NCBI RefSeq assembly: GCF_947503705.1
Contig: NZ_CANNES010000001.1
Coordinates: forward strand, 812,501 to 876,500
Reading direction: 5' to 3'
From: an uncultured Tateyamaria sp.
GTDB lineage: Bacteria; Pseudomonadota; Alphaproteobacteria; Rhodobacterales; Rhodobacteraceae
DNA length: 64,000 nt
The notes under the pieces were generated by a model, which saw nothing but the letters and a program-made list of their open reading frames with translations, was not told where the DNA came from and searched no databases. Both the position numbers and the translations under genes were made by a program. Below are positions 1 through 10,001 of this stretch, piece after piece; within the stretch, counting starts at the first letter, position 1, and every line of letters begins with the position of its first letter.

Positions 1-1
1 A

Positions 2-262
2 AACGAAACGCGGAAATCATTAGCGCGCAGTGATCTGCCCGGCATGCCCGGGTTGGGTTGGCGCAAAGCTGAAAGCCATGCGAGACGCTTTTTCGAAACT
101 GCCTCTGGTATGAAGCTAACAGCTTGGGACGAAGCCATCGAACAGGCTCGAATAGAAATCCTAACGGACATGAAATTCAGTGAAGATGACGGCGTGCTGC
201 GGTCACCTGGCATACCTTACATCTGCCGCACCGAACTGCCCGACTGGTTCAAAGACAACTGA
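2..262 (+). CDS. Partial hypothetical protein C-terminus in rRNA spacer region
   Basis: A reading frame is open from the first bases of the window to a stop at 262. The first internal ATG is at 44 and would give 72 residues, ending in PDWFKDN. The frame enters the window already open, so this may be the C-terminal part of a longer protein. Amino-acid composition looks protein-like (acidic and basic residues mixed, several aromatic residues), but I recognise no family. It lies about 480 bases before 23S rRNA, where a 16S-23S spacer would be expected, so it is either an unusual spacer ORF, an inserted gene, or a chance open frame. Confidence 0.35.
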   Translation, partial: NETRKSLARSDLPGMPGLGWRKAESHARRFFETASGMKLTAWDEAIEQARIEILTDMKFSEDDGVLRSPGIPYICRTELPDWFKDN

Positions 263-740
263 TGGATTAGATCAGTAAGAGCGCTACCGCGCTTTTACTC
301 GTCCAATCTGGACGCTTTGATTGATCCGAGATCAATCCAATTGACATCGTATAGAGAGATACAAGTTACTTTGAGAGAAATCTCCAAGTAACAATCAACA
401 CTGTTTGATCTCGCCGAGTGTGGCGATGATCTCAGTTTGGTTCTGCATCTTGTTTAGTAGCCGCAAGGCGAAAGGCAGATAAAGAAGGCGACTCATCGAA
501 TGCTTCCTCGTTCGATCTGACGTATCCCTGCTGAAACAAACAGAGTTGTCCAAGTCAAGTACACTAACCAGAGCAGCATCGTTCGTATCCCGCACGGATT
601 ACGGACAATGGTGACTGCTCAATTGTCAGCATGCCACAAACATGCTGGCGGGAAAGTATGCTTTTGATACCGGAAGAATGGATGCATTTAGTTACCAGCT
701 GTGCATCCGCGTTAGACGCAAGTCTTTCTTTTTCTGGATC
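263..740 (+). other. Spacer before 23S rRNA, no gene recognised
   Basis: This stretch shows no convincing gene on either strand. It has features of a pre-23S leader. A small hairpin lies at about 627-647 (CAGCATG paired with CATGCTG). The last 21 bases (728-748) form a long stem with the sequence just after 23S rRNA. A sequence at about 344-366 containing AGAGAGATACA is nearly the reverse complement of a stretch at about 3811-3833 after the 5S gene, which suggests an outer processing stem. No tRNA-Ile or tRNA-Ala is present in the visible part; if they exist they lie before the window. Confidence 0.5.
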
Positions 741-3568
<2,828 letters not shown>

Positions 3569-3678
3569 GATCCAGTAAAAGCGAGATTTCTCGCAATGAC
3601 CGATAAATCAAAAGCATACACAGACTGAAAGTCGTACACGGCTTGGACAACAATTGTTGAGGAATAGAGGATTTTTTC

Positions 3679-3796
<118 letters not shown>

Positions 3797-4068
3797 TAAA
3801 AAATCCTCTACATGTATCTCTCTGACGATACTTCACCAAAAATCTGACTTGCATCCATTGATTGTCTATCTAATGGATGGCTGTCGAATTGCATCTCATC
3901 CGATCTCAACAAGAGTTTCGAACGTGAGCTCGGACCGACCTCCGCGGAGCCTGTTGATATCGTGCCGCTAGCGATATCTGAACTTGGTCGCGTGTGACCC
4001 GGCCCCTTCAGTGATTTCATCGTACAAACTCAACCTGTCCACGGAAAATTTGAGCGCTCTACTGATGA
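3797..4068. other. Post-rrn chromosomal flank with inverted repeats
   Basis: No gene is seen between 5S rRNA and the left end of the mobile element. Two inverted repeats are present: CATCCATT (3852-3859) with AATGGATG (3872-3879), and GATATCG (3956-3962) with CGATATC (3972-3978). Neither has a clear U-tract, so termination of the rrn operon here is possible but not shown. Together with the next 50 bases this was probably the original sequence just beyond the 3' end of the tRNA-Arg gene before the element inserted. Confidence 0.5.
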
Positions 4069-4118
4069 TTTTGGCGACCCCGGCAGGATTCGAACCTGCA
4101 ACCTGCCCCTTAGGAGGG
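4069..4118. repeat. attL: 50-bp copy of the tRNA-Arg 3' end
   Basis: These 50 bases are identical to 15127-15176. They cover the 3' part of the tRNA-Arg gene from the anticodon loop to the encoded CCA, plus three bases beyond it. The match stops abruptly at 4119, where the sequence changes to that of the element. This is the displaced tRNA fragment left by site-specific integration, so it marks the left end of the element. Confidence 0.95.
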
Positions 4119-4132
4119 AACCGTTCATAGCG

Positions 4133-5227
4133 CTATTCCTTCTGTGATTTCTTATTCTTGGGTGTTTGTACAGCGTCCGTCTGTACATGGTTTGTACGAA
4201 AACGAGCCCTGACATCGGCCTCATCCGTCTCGGCATGAGCATAGATGCGCATGGGCAAATTGGGGTCTGACCAGCGGCCAGCCTTGGCTGCGGTGACTGG
4301 ATCGACTCCCTGTCTGACCACCAATTCAGTAAAGAACCCGTGCCTTCCTGCCGGATGTGCCGAAAGGTATGGGATGCCTGCACTCTTGCAAATCGTCTTC
4401 CAGCGCGTGTTGTAACCCGTCGAGCTTCCGTAACCGAAAACACGCGGCTTCATGAATTTGCCGGTCTTGCGGTTCTTAGGACGCTTCGGCGGTAGCGCCA
4501 GAAGCTCGTCCATCATCTGAGGCGAAACGGTGATCCAGCCTTCGGGATGGCCTTTCTGTGCTTTCACTCGAACCTTGTTCTCAGCGGGTCGCAGATCGTC
4601 AGGCTCTATTGAGACAGCCTGATCGATCCGCGCCGCCGTTTCGAACATGAACCTGACCAAAGCGGCGTTGTATGGATCAGCAGCTCGACAGAACGCCTCG
4701 ATCCATTCCTTGTCGGCGGGCTTACGTTCAACACGGCTGGTTTTTCCTCGCCGCTTATCCTGGGCAATGCGCTCGAATTTGTCATAGGGCTTAACCCGGA
4801 TCAGCGGTGTTCCTTCCAACTCGTGCGCGTTGTTGATGACCGCACTCGCTGGCGTCACGATTTCGCGCCACCAAGTATCGGTCGAGGCCTTGGGCTTAAG
4901 TTTAGGGCCAAGTCCCTTCAGAAGCGCACCAGAGATCGCACCTAAAGGCATGTCGCCAATCTCTTCGACAATCGGGATCAACTGCTTCGCCGTCTTCGGG
5001 GAGGCATTGTAGAGCATGATTGCATCCGAGAACGTCTTGCTCGGTTCATCACCAACAACATGGCGGCGTATCTGAAGCTCGGTCTCGCGGTTTATCCAGT
5101 CCCGTGCGCCTGCTTCTGTAGATGCCTTAGTGCTTCGCCTGTATGGGCCTGCGATTGGCCTGCCGTTGTACTCGACCCAGCCCTTAGCCCAGTAGAAGCG
5201 ACCCCTCTTGTAGATTTGGAGCGGCAT
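4133..5227 (-). CDS. int: Tyrosine recombinase (site-specific integrase)
   Basis: This 364-residue protein should insert and excise the element at tRNA-Arg. The C-terminal catalytic half has the box I arginine near residue 200 (in ETAARIDQAV), a box II block near 290-300 (AHPAGRHGFFTEL) and the nucleophilic tyrosine near residue 329 (MRIYAHAETD). In box II the residue three before the arginine is not histidine; the histidine is one position earlier, a variant arrangement. The start at 5227 is supported by an AAGGAGG ribosome site 7 bases upstream that lies inside the preceding gene. The gene ends next to attL, as is usual for integrases of tRNA-targeting elements. It is the last gene of an rhh-xis-int operon. 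Confidence 0.93.
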   Translation of the reverse strand: MPLQIYKRGRFYWAKGWVEYNGRPIAGPYRRSTKASTEAGARDWINRETELQIRRHVVGDEPSKTFSDAIMLYNASPKTAKQLIPIVEEIGDMPLGAISGALLKGLGPKLKPKASTDTWWREIVTPASAVINNAHELEGTPLIRVKPYDKFERIAQDKRRGKTSRVERKPADKEWIEAFCRAADPYNAALVRFMFETAARIDQAVSIEPDDLRPAENKVRVKAQKGHPEGWITVSPQMMDELLALPPKRPKNRKTGKFMKPRVFGYGSSTGYNTRWKTICKSAGIPYLSAHPAGRHGFFTELVVRQGVDPVTAAKAGRWSDPNLPMRIYAHAETDEADVRARFRTNHVQTDAVQTPKNKKSQKE

Positions 5228-5439
5228 GCCTGGCCTCCTTCAAAAATCTTGTCGATCTGCGCGGGTGTGATCAGCATGGTCCGCCCAAGACGGTAGAATG
5301 CACCGGTGTCGTTGGCCCGCTCACGCAATGTCCTCTCTGAGATGTCGATGCCCAAACCGGACATGACTTCGACCCATTGGGCGGGCGTCTTGCCCTGCGC
5401 CAGGATTTGCGAACATTCCGATTTCGCGTTGTCAGCCAT
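5092..5439 (-). CDS. Small DNA-binding protein, candidate excisionase
   Basis: This 115-residue protein begins at MADNAKSEC; a GAGG ribosome site precedes it, and the longer upstream frame to 5508 lacks support. The segment near residues 20-75 (alternating helix pattern with ISERTLRERA and YRLGRTMLITPAQIDKIF) resembles a winged or AlpA-like helix-turn-helix, as found in excisionases. Its start sits two bases after the stop of a 54-residue ribbon-helix-helix gene, and its last 136 bases overlap the integrase start in another frame. Position between a regulator and int makes an excision-directionality role likely, but I cannot name the family with certainty. The overlapping C-terminal tail is rich in small polar residues and may be dispensable. 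Confidence 0.65.
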   Translation of the reverse strand: MADNAKSECSQILAQGKTPAQWVEVMSGLGIDISERTLRERANDTGAFYRLGRTMLITPAQIDKIFEGGQACRSKSTRGVASTGLRAGSSTTAGQSQAHTGEALRHLQKQAHGTG

Positions 5440-5440
5440 A

Positions 5441-5605
5441 TCAAGCGCCTCTTTGCGGGGTCTGGGCCTGTTCCCCCTTGGACATCTCAGCGCGAAGGCA
5501 ACTGACAATCTGAGCGCTCTGTGAACGAAGGTTCTTCTTGGCCTCAGCTTCTAGCCACGCTTTCACATCTGCTGGAATGATTAGTTTGAACTGTTTGGCT
5601 TGCAT
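5441..5605 (-). CDS. Arc-type ribbon-helix-helix regulator (54 aa)
   Basis: A short gene read on the minus strand from ATG at 5605 to TGA at 5441. The protein opens with MQAKQFKLIIPADVKAWLEA and continues with a helical segment containing RSQSAQIVSCL. The pattern of a short strand (QFKLIIP) followed by two helices is that of Arc/Mnt repressors. A GGAGGG ribosome site lies 6 bases before the ATG, and the stop is two bases from the next start, so it is the first gene of an rhh-xis-int operon. It is clearly similar to the divergent gene at 5685 (QFKL, IPAD and K at the same positions). It probably binds the palindromes between the two genes and controls excision. Confidence 0.8.
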   Translation of the reverse strand: MQAKQFKLIIPADVKAWLEAEAKKNLRSQSAQIVSCLRAEMSKGEQAQTPQRGA

Positions 5606-5614
5606 GACGTCCCT

Positions 5615-5673
5615 CCAGTCTACTGGAACATCAGGACATAAAATGTCCGTTTATCCAAGGACAAATTATGTCC
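5615..5673. promoter_or_regulatory. Divergent operator region with three palindromes
   Basis: The 79-base gap between two divergent ribbon-helix-helix genes holds two related 15-bp palindromes. They are GGACAT-aaa-ATGTCC at 5634-5648 and GGACA-aatta-TGTCC at 5659-5673, with centres 25 bp apart. A third, different palindrome CCAGT-ct-ACTGG lies at 5615-5626. Paired sites at this spacing suit cooperative binding of small dimeric repressors. I infer that they are operators for one or both flanking regulators; no promoter boxes are clear enough to call. Confidence 0.65.
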
Positions 5674-5684
5674 ATGGTGGCCCT

Positions 5685-5996
5685 ATGAGTGAAAAAACGC
5701 CGATTCAGTTCAAGCTGATGATACCCGCGGACCTAAAAATCCGGGTCGAAGAGATGGCCTCTTTGAATAGGCGCAGCCTGTCACAAGAGATCGTGGCTGC
5801 TCTTGAAGAGCAGTATCCGGCTCCAAACACATCTGAAGCTGCTGGTATCGAAGCCAGGGTACTTCTTTGGTTGGCGAGAAGAATACGGAAAGGCTCCCCA
5901 AAGCCTGGTTCACTACGCGACCGACAGGCAGCTGCCTACGAGGTTTTGGCCGGCAGATCGATTGCCCAAAACTCCAATGATGGTGATGAATTATAG
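5685..5996 (+). CDS. Arc-type ribbon-helix-helix regulator with C-terminal tail
   Basis: The protein has 103 residues if it starts at MSEKTPIQFK (5685); the upstream in-frame extension to 5538 overlaps the operator and the divergent gene and is unlikely. Residues 6-45 match the Arc-family fold: strand QFKLMIP, then helices around ADLKIRVEEMA and RSLSQEIVAALEEQ. It resembles the divergent 54-residue protein and has an extra C-terminal region (about 45-103) that may mediate oligomerisation. By position it should repress, or compete with, the divergent rhh-xis-int operon. Its own control is likely through the two GGACA palindromes just upstream. Confidence 0.82.
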   Translation: MSEKTPIQFKLMIPADLKIRVEEMASLNRRSLSQEIVAALEEQYPAPNTSEAAGIEARVLLWLARRIRKGSPKPGSLRDRQAAAYEVLAGRSIAQNSNDGDEL

Positions 5997-6150
5997 CTGC
6001 CACCTTTGAAACAGAGAGGGCTCAGTTAGCCAACGGGTATCTTGGCCTTGTGGACGTAGACATAGCTGCCAGTCAAAGCATCAACACCGGCCCAGATTGA
6101 ATGGTTGTGTGAATAATTTGGGGTTGCTTTTGTAAATTAGGATCGATACG

Positions 6151-6768
6151 TTGGCCAAAACCAATATGGGGCAGAGCATGCCGATTCCGAATCAGGCTGT
6201 CGTCAAGCCGATCATTGACGAAATTCGCGACGAGATCGTCGCTGCTATTCATGAGGCATGGGACGACTGGATGGCCAGTGATTATGTTGCTGTCTGGCGT
6301 TGCAAGCGCAGCCGAGCAAACTTCGTTTGGGAACAGATCGTCGACCGGGCGCACGCCGCACTGATGAACTTTGAAAATGTTCACATCATCGAGGCGACTG
6401 AAACGATGAAATTTCTGATCCACGATCAGGTTCTTTTTCGGTTCAAGAAGGCTGACGAAGCAGGCCGCACCGCAAACGTGGCCACCCAAATGGCGATGGC
6501 CTTCCACGACCACGATCAAGACTTGTTTGGACTGCCGGAAGTTCAGCGCGTCGAAGTAGTCTACAAACTGAACAAGCTAGAGACAGCGATTGCCGACATC
6601 TGTGTTGTGGCCCGCAATGGCGATGCCGTGACTTGGGAATACAGCCTTCTCGACGCCGAAAGTGTGGTCGCGCCGTTGCCCGTGCCCGAACCGGAACCCG
6701 TTCGGTCCGCTGCCAAGATCGTCAAACTCAAAGGCGTATCTGACGAACGCAAAAAGCGCGACAAGTAA
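6151..6768 (+). CDS. Hypothetical protein paired with XRE-ImmA regulator
   Basis: The 205-residue product is not a family I recognise. The start shown is TTG; an in-frame ATG occurs at 6166 and either could be used. The first 150 residues look like a compact alpha/beta domain with many helices (for example EIRDEIVAAIHEAWDDW). Then come a proline/glutamate linker near 172-182 (PLPVPEPEPV) and a lysine/arginine-rich tail (DERKKRDK). Its stop overlaps the start of the XRE-ImmA gene by one base (TAATG), so the two are translated together. The pairing suggests it is the target, toxin or partner controlled or cleaved by the ImmA-type protease; this is inference. Confidence 0.7.
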   Translation: MAKTNMGQSMPIPNQAVVKPIIDEIRDEIVAAIHEAWDDWMASDYVAVWRCKRSRANFVWEQIVDRAHAALMNFENVHIIEATETMKFLIHDQVLFRFKKADEAGRTANVATQMAMAFHDHDQDLFGLPEVQRVEVVYKLNKLETAIADICVVARNGDAVTWEYSLLDAESVVAPLPVPEPEPVRSAAKIVKLKGVSDERKKRDK

Positions 6769-7838
6769 TGTCTGGGGAGTTTAATCAAGACCTGCTGCGG
6801 ATCGCGCGGCAGGCACGTGGATGGAGTCAGTCCGAACTTTCGCGTCGCTCTCACGTATCACAGGCAAATATCTCGAAGCTCGAAAATGGCCTCATTGGGC
6901 CGACCGAAGATGTTCTTGAAAACGTTAGCGATGCGCTTGGTTTTCCTCAAAACTTCTTTTTCCAGAACGATCGAGTCATTGGGTTGCCTATGAGCGTTCA
7001 ATACCGGAAGCGAGCGAGTGTTGGTCAGAAAGCCATTGAACGCCTAGAAGCAGAGCTAAACATCAGAATTTTACACATCCGGCGCCTACTAGACGCGGCT
7101 GAACTTGAGCCAGAACTACCGCTGCCGCGACTGGACGTTGACGAATACGGAGGCGATCCGGAGCAGATCGCAGAACTTGTTCGGCGGACTTGGCTGGCGC
7201 CAAGCGGTCCAATCCGGGATCTTGTCGCTTGGGTAGAACGGGCTGGATGCATCGTTGTCCACTGCGACTTCGCCGCTTTGAAAGTGGATGGCTTCACTGT
7301 CCAGATTTCCGACATGCCTCCCTGCATTTTCCTGAACCGAAATCAGCCGGCCGACCGCCAACGGTTCAGTCTCGCGCATGAGCTTGGACATGTTGTAATG
7401 CACCGCGTACCATCACCGGAAATGGAGGATGAGGCGAACGATTTTGCAGCTGCTTTATTGATGCCCGCACGTGACATCCGCCCGCATCTATCTGGCCGCC
7501 GTCTTACAATTCAACGGCTCGCTGGGTTGAAGCCAGTTTGGCGGACATCAATGGCCGCGCTGCTCGTTCGGGCAAAGACTATCGGTGCGATAACTTCTAA
7601 CCAAAGTCAGTATCTTTGGAGGCAAATGAGTTCGATGGGATACCGTCGCTCGGAACCTCCCGAACTTGAGTTTCTGGCAGAGGAACCCAGTGTATTACCT
7701 GAAATCATCAGGCTCCACTTGGAAGACCTAGGATACGGCCTTTCTGACTTGGCCAACGCTTTACACTCGACAGAAAATGACCTGCGAACACTTCATCCTA
7801 TCCCAGGTACTTCGAGGCATCTGCGTGTAGTCAAATAG
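6768..7838 (+). CDS. XRE-family regulator with ImmA/IrrE metallopeptidase domain
   Basis: This 356-residue cytoplasmic protein has an N-terminal XRE helix-turn-helix (about 10-62, with WSQSELSRRSHVSQANISKLENG). A zinc-peptidase domain follows, with HELGH at 204-208 and a downstream glutamate in DEANDFAAALLMP. Proteins of this build are known as repressors or derepressors in mobile elements: the ImmA part cleaves a partner repressor, often after damage. It is co-translated with the unknown gene before it. Two readings are possible: an element-control switch acting on excision, or a toxin-antitoxin/defence pair with the upstream protein. All key metal residues appear intact. Confidence 0.88.
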   Translation: MSGEFNQDLLRIARQARGWSQSELSRRSHVSQANISKLENGLIGPTEDVLENVSDALGFPQNFFFQNDRVIGLPMSVQYRKRASVGQKAIERLEAELNIRILHIRRLLDAAELEPELPLPRLDVDEYGGDPEQIAELVRRTWLAPSGPIRDLVAWVERAGCIVVHCDFAALKVDGFTVQISDMPPCIFLNRNQPADRQRFSLAHELGHVVMHRVPSPEMEDEANDFAAALLMPARDIRPHLSGRRLTIQRLAGLKPVWRTSMAALLVRAKTIGAITSNQSQYLWRQMSSMGYRRSEPPELEFLAEEPSVLPEIIRLHLEDLGYGLSDLANALHSTENDLRTLHPIPGTSRHLRVVK

Positions 7839-7906
7839 AATGTGCGGAAACCACTAGTCAGATCATTGGAGCGGTCTAAGAAGCGATGAGGTCAAATATG
7901 CTTTGG

Positions 7907-8116
7907 TTAGCATCCAAGTTCGCGTAGTTCATCAATCAGTTTTCGCCGGACCAGTTTTGCTTCGTCAGCATCAAGGTTTGAACGTTGGTTAGGCTGACTA
8001 CTCTCCAATTGGGTAGTTTGAGCGCGTCCTTCACAGTTGCCTTGAGTCGTGTTGAAGACAAACATGAATTCAGGCTGATCTCGGCGTACAGGTTGTTTTT
8101 TTGCCATCTTTATCAT
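7907..8116 (-). CDS. Small hypothetical protein coupled to AvcD-like deaminase
   Basis: A 69-residue basic, glutamine-rich protein whose ATG overlaps the deaminase stop (ATGA), so its translation is coupled to the gene before it. An internal ATG three codons in (MAKKQPVRRDQ) is an alternative start. Residues 49-66 (DADEAKLVRRKLIDELRE) should form an amphipathic helix; the middle is polar and probably flexible. I recognise no family. The tight coupling suggests a subunit, regulator or antidote of the deaminase. In the studied Vibrio system the inhibitor of the deaminase is an RNA, so a protein partner here would be different. Confidence 0.6.
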   Translation of the reverse strand: MIKMAKKQPVRRDQPEFMFVFNTTQGNCEGRAQTTQLESSQPNQRSNLDADEAKLVRRKLIDELRELGC

Positions 8117-9678
8117 CCCGCCTGTTTGTCATCCGGTCGCTGCTCGACGCTCTCTATGTGATGTATAACGCGTTTTTCGTGCGTTGTGAATCCATCCATT
8201 GGGGGCGGAAGGACTGGAAGTGCGTTTTTCTTGTCCGCCACGCTTGCCCTTCCATCGATCTTACGTTCGATTCCGTGGTGAAACAGCTTCAACACACTGT
8301 CTGGGCCGACACCCTCGTACTGTAGAAATGCAACCTTCTTGCTCTTCCCGTCAGTCGTTGTACCTATGGAATCGCTGTGGAGATCTAGGGCGAGGCTCTT
8401 GGCGTACGGTTCAACGTAGTAAACCGTCGCTATTCCTGCCGCCACAATGTGGCGAGCACAGTTGTGGCACGGGAATGTAGTCGTGTACAAAGTGCCGCCA
8501 ACCATACCGGTTTTTCCGGCACGACCAGCCGACACAATCGCTTCCATTTCAGCGTGAATAGAGCGGCTGTACTCAATTAAGTCTTTCACCGGTGTCTCAA
8601 TCAGTGCAGCCCGTAGACCGTTCTTGTTAGCGCCCTTTACAAGCAATCCGTTATCCGAGAGCTTCTTGAAAATTTTCTCGTATAGTTCTTCCTTCTTTCT
8701 GTCATTGTGGCAGAGCTTGCCGCCCCACAAGTAGCACCGATGGTCGTCCTCACCGTCCTCAACAGAATACAGCCCGCCAAGTGCTTTCGGTACATCATTC
8801 CACCCAACACTAATCAGTTCGCCATCTTCGGAATAAATGGCCGCGCCGACTTGTCTTGAGAGACACGCAGACTTGCTGGCTGCTGAGACAGCCGCGTACA
8901 TTCCCGCTTCGTCAGTAGTTGGCGTGTGCACAGAGATATTGAAAACAATCTCTAAATATCGCTCGATCACGGACTTTAGACGTGTATCATTTTCTCCGTC
9001 GTTTCTGACGAAGAAGTCAGAGAGATAGGCTGTTTTGCTAACTTTCTGACCATGATCACCTTCTTTATCGTTCTCATCTCTCGTAAAAATCCCTGACAGT
9101 TCGTCCTTCTCAATCCCTTGAGACCGTAGCCGAGCCTCGCGGACTACCTCAGGCGCGAAGACCGTGAATTGCCAATAAATTCCACCGTAAACCCTCCGTA
9201 AGAGTTTTGTCTCTTTCGGGTGCTTCAAGGAATCGATGATCGTTGCTTGGCGTAGACGTTTGGGTTGCGGCACTTGCTTTTCTTCGTCGTAACCGCCTCC
9301 AACTTTTCTTTGAATCGCGATCTTCTCTATTGCTTTTGCTGCTATGTAATCTTCTCCAAAACTATCCCTTAAATAAGTGCCGACGGCCTGTAGGTCCTTG
9401 ATCCTGTCTGAGCCCGATAGAGAAGGAGAGCCTTTGGAGGTCTTAGCGGCATTTTCGCGGATCAGATCGCTAGCCTTTAATATTTCAACGCTGTAGCCGT
9501 AGTCTGTTTCCAAGATGCTCTTTAGTTCCAATGCGCTTCTTGAAACACCAGCACCAACGGCTCCAACCATCCCAATCACTAGCTCTTCAGTTGGCCGTGA
9601 GATGTCTTCAGCCGGTGCGGTTGATTCGAACTGATCTACTACCGATGTTGGTTTGGTTGCTGCTGATTGCTTGGCCAT
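8113..9678 (-). CDS. AvcD-type antiphage dCMP/dCTP deaminase with P-loop domain
   Basis: The protein has 521 residues in two domains. The N-terminal half has a glycine-rich nucleotide-binding loop (GMVGAVGAGVS, 36-46) of the P-loop kinase-like type, lacking the usual lysine. The C-terminal half is a cytidine-deaminase fold with zinc motif HAE at 375-377 and PCHNC at 403-407 (Cys404, Cys407). This order and size match AvcD, a defence protein that deaminates deoxycytidine nucleotides during phage infection and starves phage replication; that role is established for the family and inferred here. An alternative is a housekeeping dCMP deaminase, but those lack the N-terminal domain. A coupled 69-residue gene follows. 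No obvious AvcI-like RNA could be recognised upstream. Confidence 0.85.
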   Translation of the reverse strand: MAKQSAATKPTSVVDQFESTAPAEDISRPTEELVIGMVGAVGAGVSRSALELKSILETDYGYSVEILKASDLIRENAAKTSKGSPSLSGSDRIKDLQAVGTYLRDSFGEDYIAAKAIEKIAIQRKVGGGYDEEKQVPQPKRLRQATIIDSLKHPKETKLLRRVYGGIYWQFTVFAPEVVREARLRSQGIEKDELSGIFTRDENDKEGDHGQKVSKTAYLSDFFVRNDGENDTRLKSVIERYLEIVFNISVHTPTTDEAGMYAAVSAASKSACLSRQVGAAIYSEDGELISVGWNDVPKALGGLYSVEDGEDDHRCYLWGGKLCHNDRKKEELYEKIFKKLSDNGLLVKGANKNGLRAALIETPVKDLIEYSRSIHAEMEAIVSAGRAGKTGMVGGTLYTTTFPCHNCARHIVAAGIATVYYVEPYAKSLALDLHSDSIGTTTDGKSKKVAFLQYEGVGPDSVLKLFHHGIERKIDGRASVADKKNALPVLPPPMDGFTTHEKRVIHHIESVEQRPDDKQAG

Positions 9679-9902
9679 TAACTAATTCTTTCTTTGAAAT
9701 ACCAACAAAAACTCTCGCGCCTTCCGAGGATACAAGGCGATCGGATCAAGTGAAAGATACAACTACCCGCCGCGGCGATTATGCTGGGCTGTAGGGGCAC
9801 TATACTTAAGAGAAGCAAAGGCGGGTGCAATCGAAAGCAGCCTGACAAACGCTGTTCGGGTTGTAGCTCAGCGCACCTGGTGGCTCATCATAGGAGAACT
9901 GC

Positions 9903-9989
9903 ATGGCCAAAACGACATTCGCGGCCACCGCAGCAGAAGTCGGCTTGCCGCCCGGTGTATCAATTGTTGACACATGTATCTCTGAGTGA
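9903..9989 (+). CDS. 28-codon ORF with strong ribosome site, upstream of higBA
   Basis: The ORF starts ATG at 9903 and stops TGA at 9987-9989. TAGGAGA stands 6 bases before the start. The peptide (28 residues, starting MAKTTFAATAAEVGLPPG) matches nothing I know. It could be a leader peptide, a small protein, or the stump of an antitoxin or other gene replaced by higBA. Its 3' end overlaps the -35 box and operator of higBA, so translation there could interfere with repressor binding. Confidence 0.3.
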   Translation: MAKTTFAATAAEVGLPPGVSIVDTCISE

Positions 9990-9995
9990 TACATC
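9967..9995 (+). promoter_or_regulatory. higBA promoter with embedded operator palindrome
   Basis: A sigma70-like promoter is visible: TTGACA at 9967-9972, a 17-base spacer, and TACATC at 9990-9995. Inside it lies a perfect inverted repeat, ATGTATC (9974-9980) and GATACAT (9988-9994) with a 7-base centre, overlapping the spacer and the -10 box. The toxin gene starts at 10002, giving almost no leader. This is the layout expected for autorepression by the HigA antitoxin. Confidence 0.75.
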
Positions 9996-10001
9996 TTCAT
10001 C

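Larger units (their letters stand above)
9679..10001. other. Divergent intergenic region before avcD-like gene and higBA
   Basis: About 320 bases separate the two divergent units. On the minus strand a TATAGT -10-like box (plus-strand 9799-9804) could start a leader of about 120 bases for the deaminase gene; no good -35 box accompanies it. On the plus strand a 28-codon ORF (9903-9989, beginning MAKTTFAATAA) has a TAGGAGA ribosome site and ends inside the higBA promoter. It is either a leader peptide or a decayed gene end. The higBA promoter and its operator palindrome occupy 9967-9995. Confidence 0.5.

Noticed and set aside
4022-4028. GTACAAA motif to the left of attL as an integrase arm site
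   Set aside because: It matches the TTTGTAC motif but lies outside the element in chromosomal flank, so it is probably chance.
3797-4068. tRNA-fMet expected after 5S rRNA
   Set aside because: No tRNA fold or CAT anticodon arm was found in this stretch.
9856-9895. tRNA-like 5' sequence (GTTGTAGCTCAGCGC)
   Set aside because: It has the look of a tRNA D-arm start, but no acceptor, anticodon or T arm could be folded around it.
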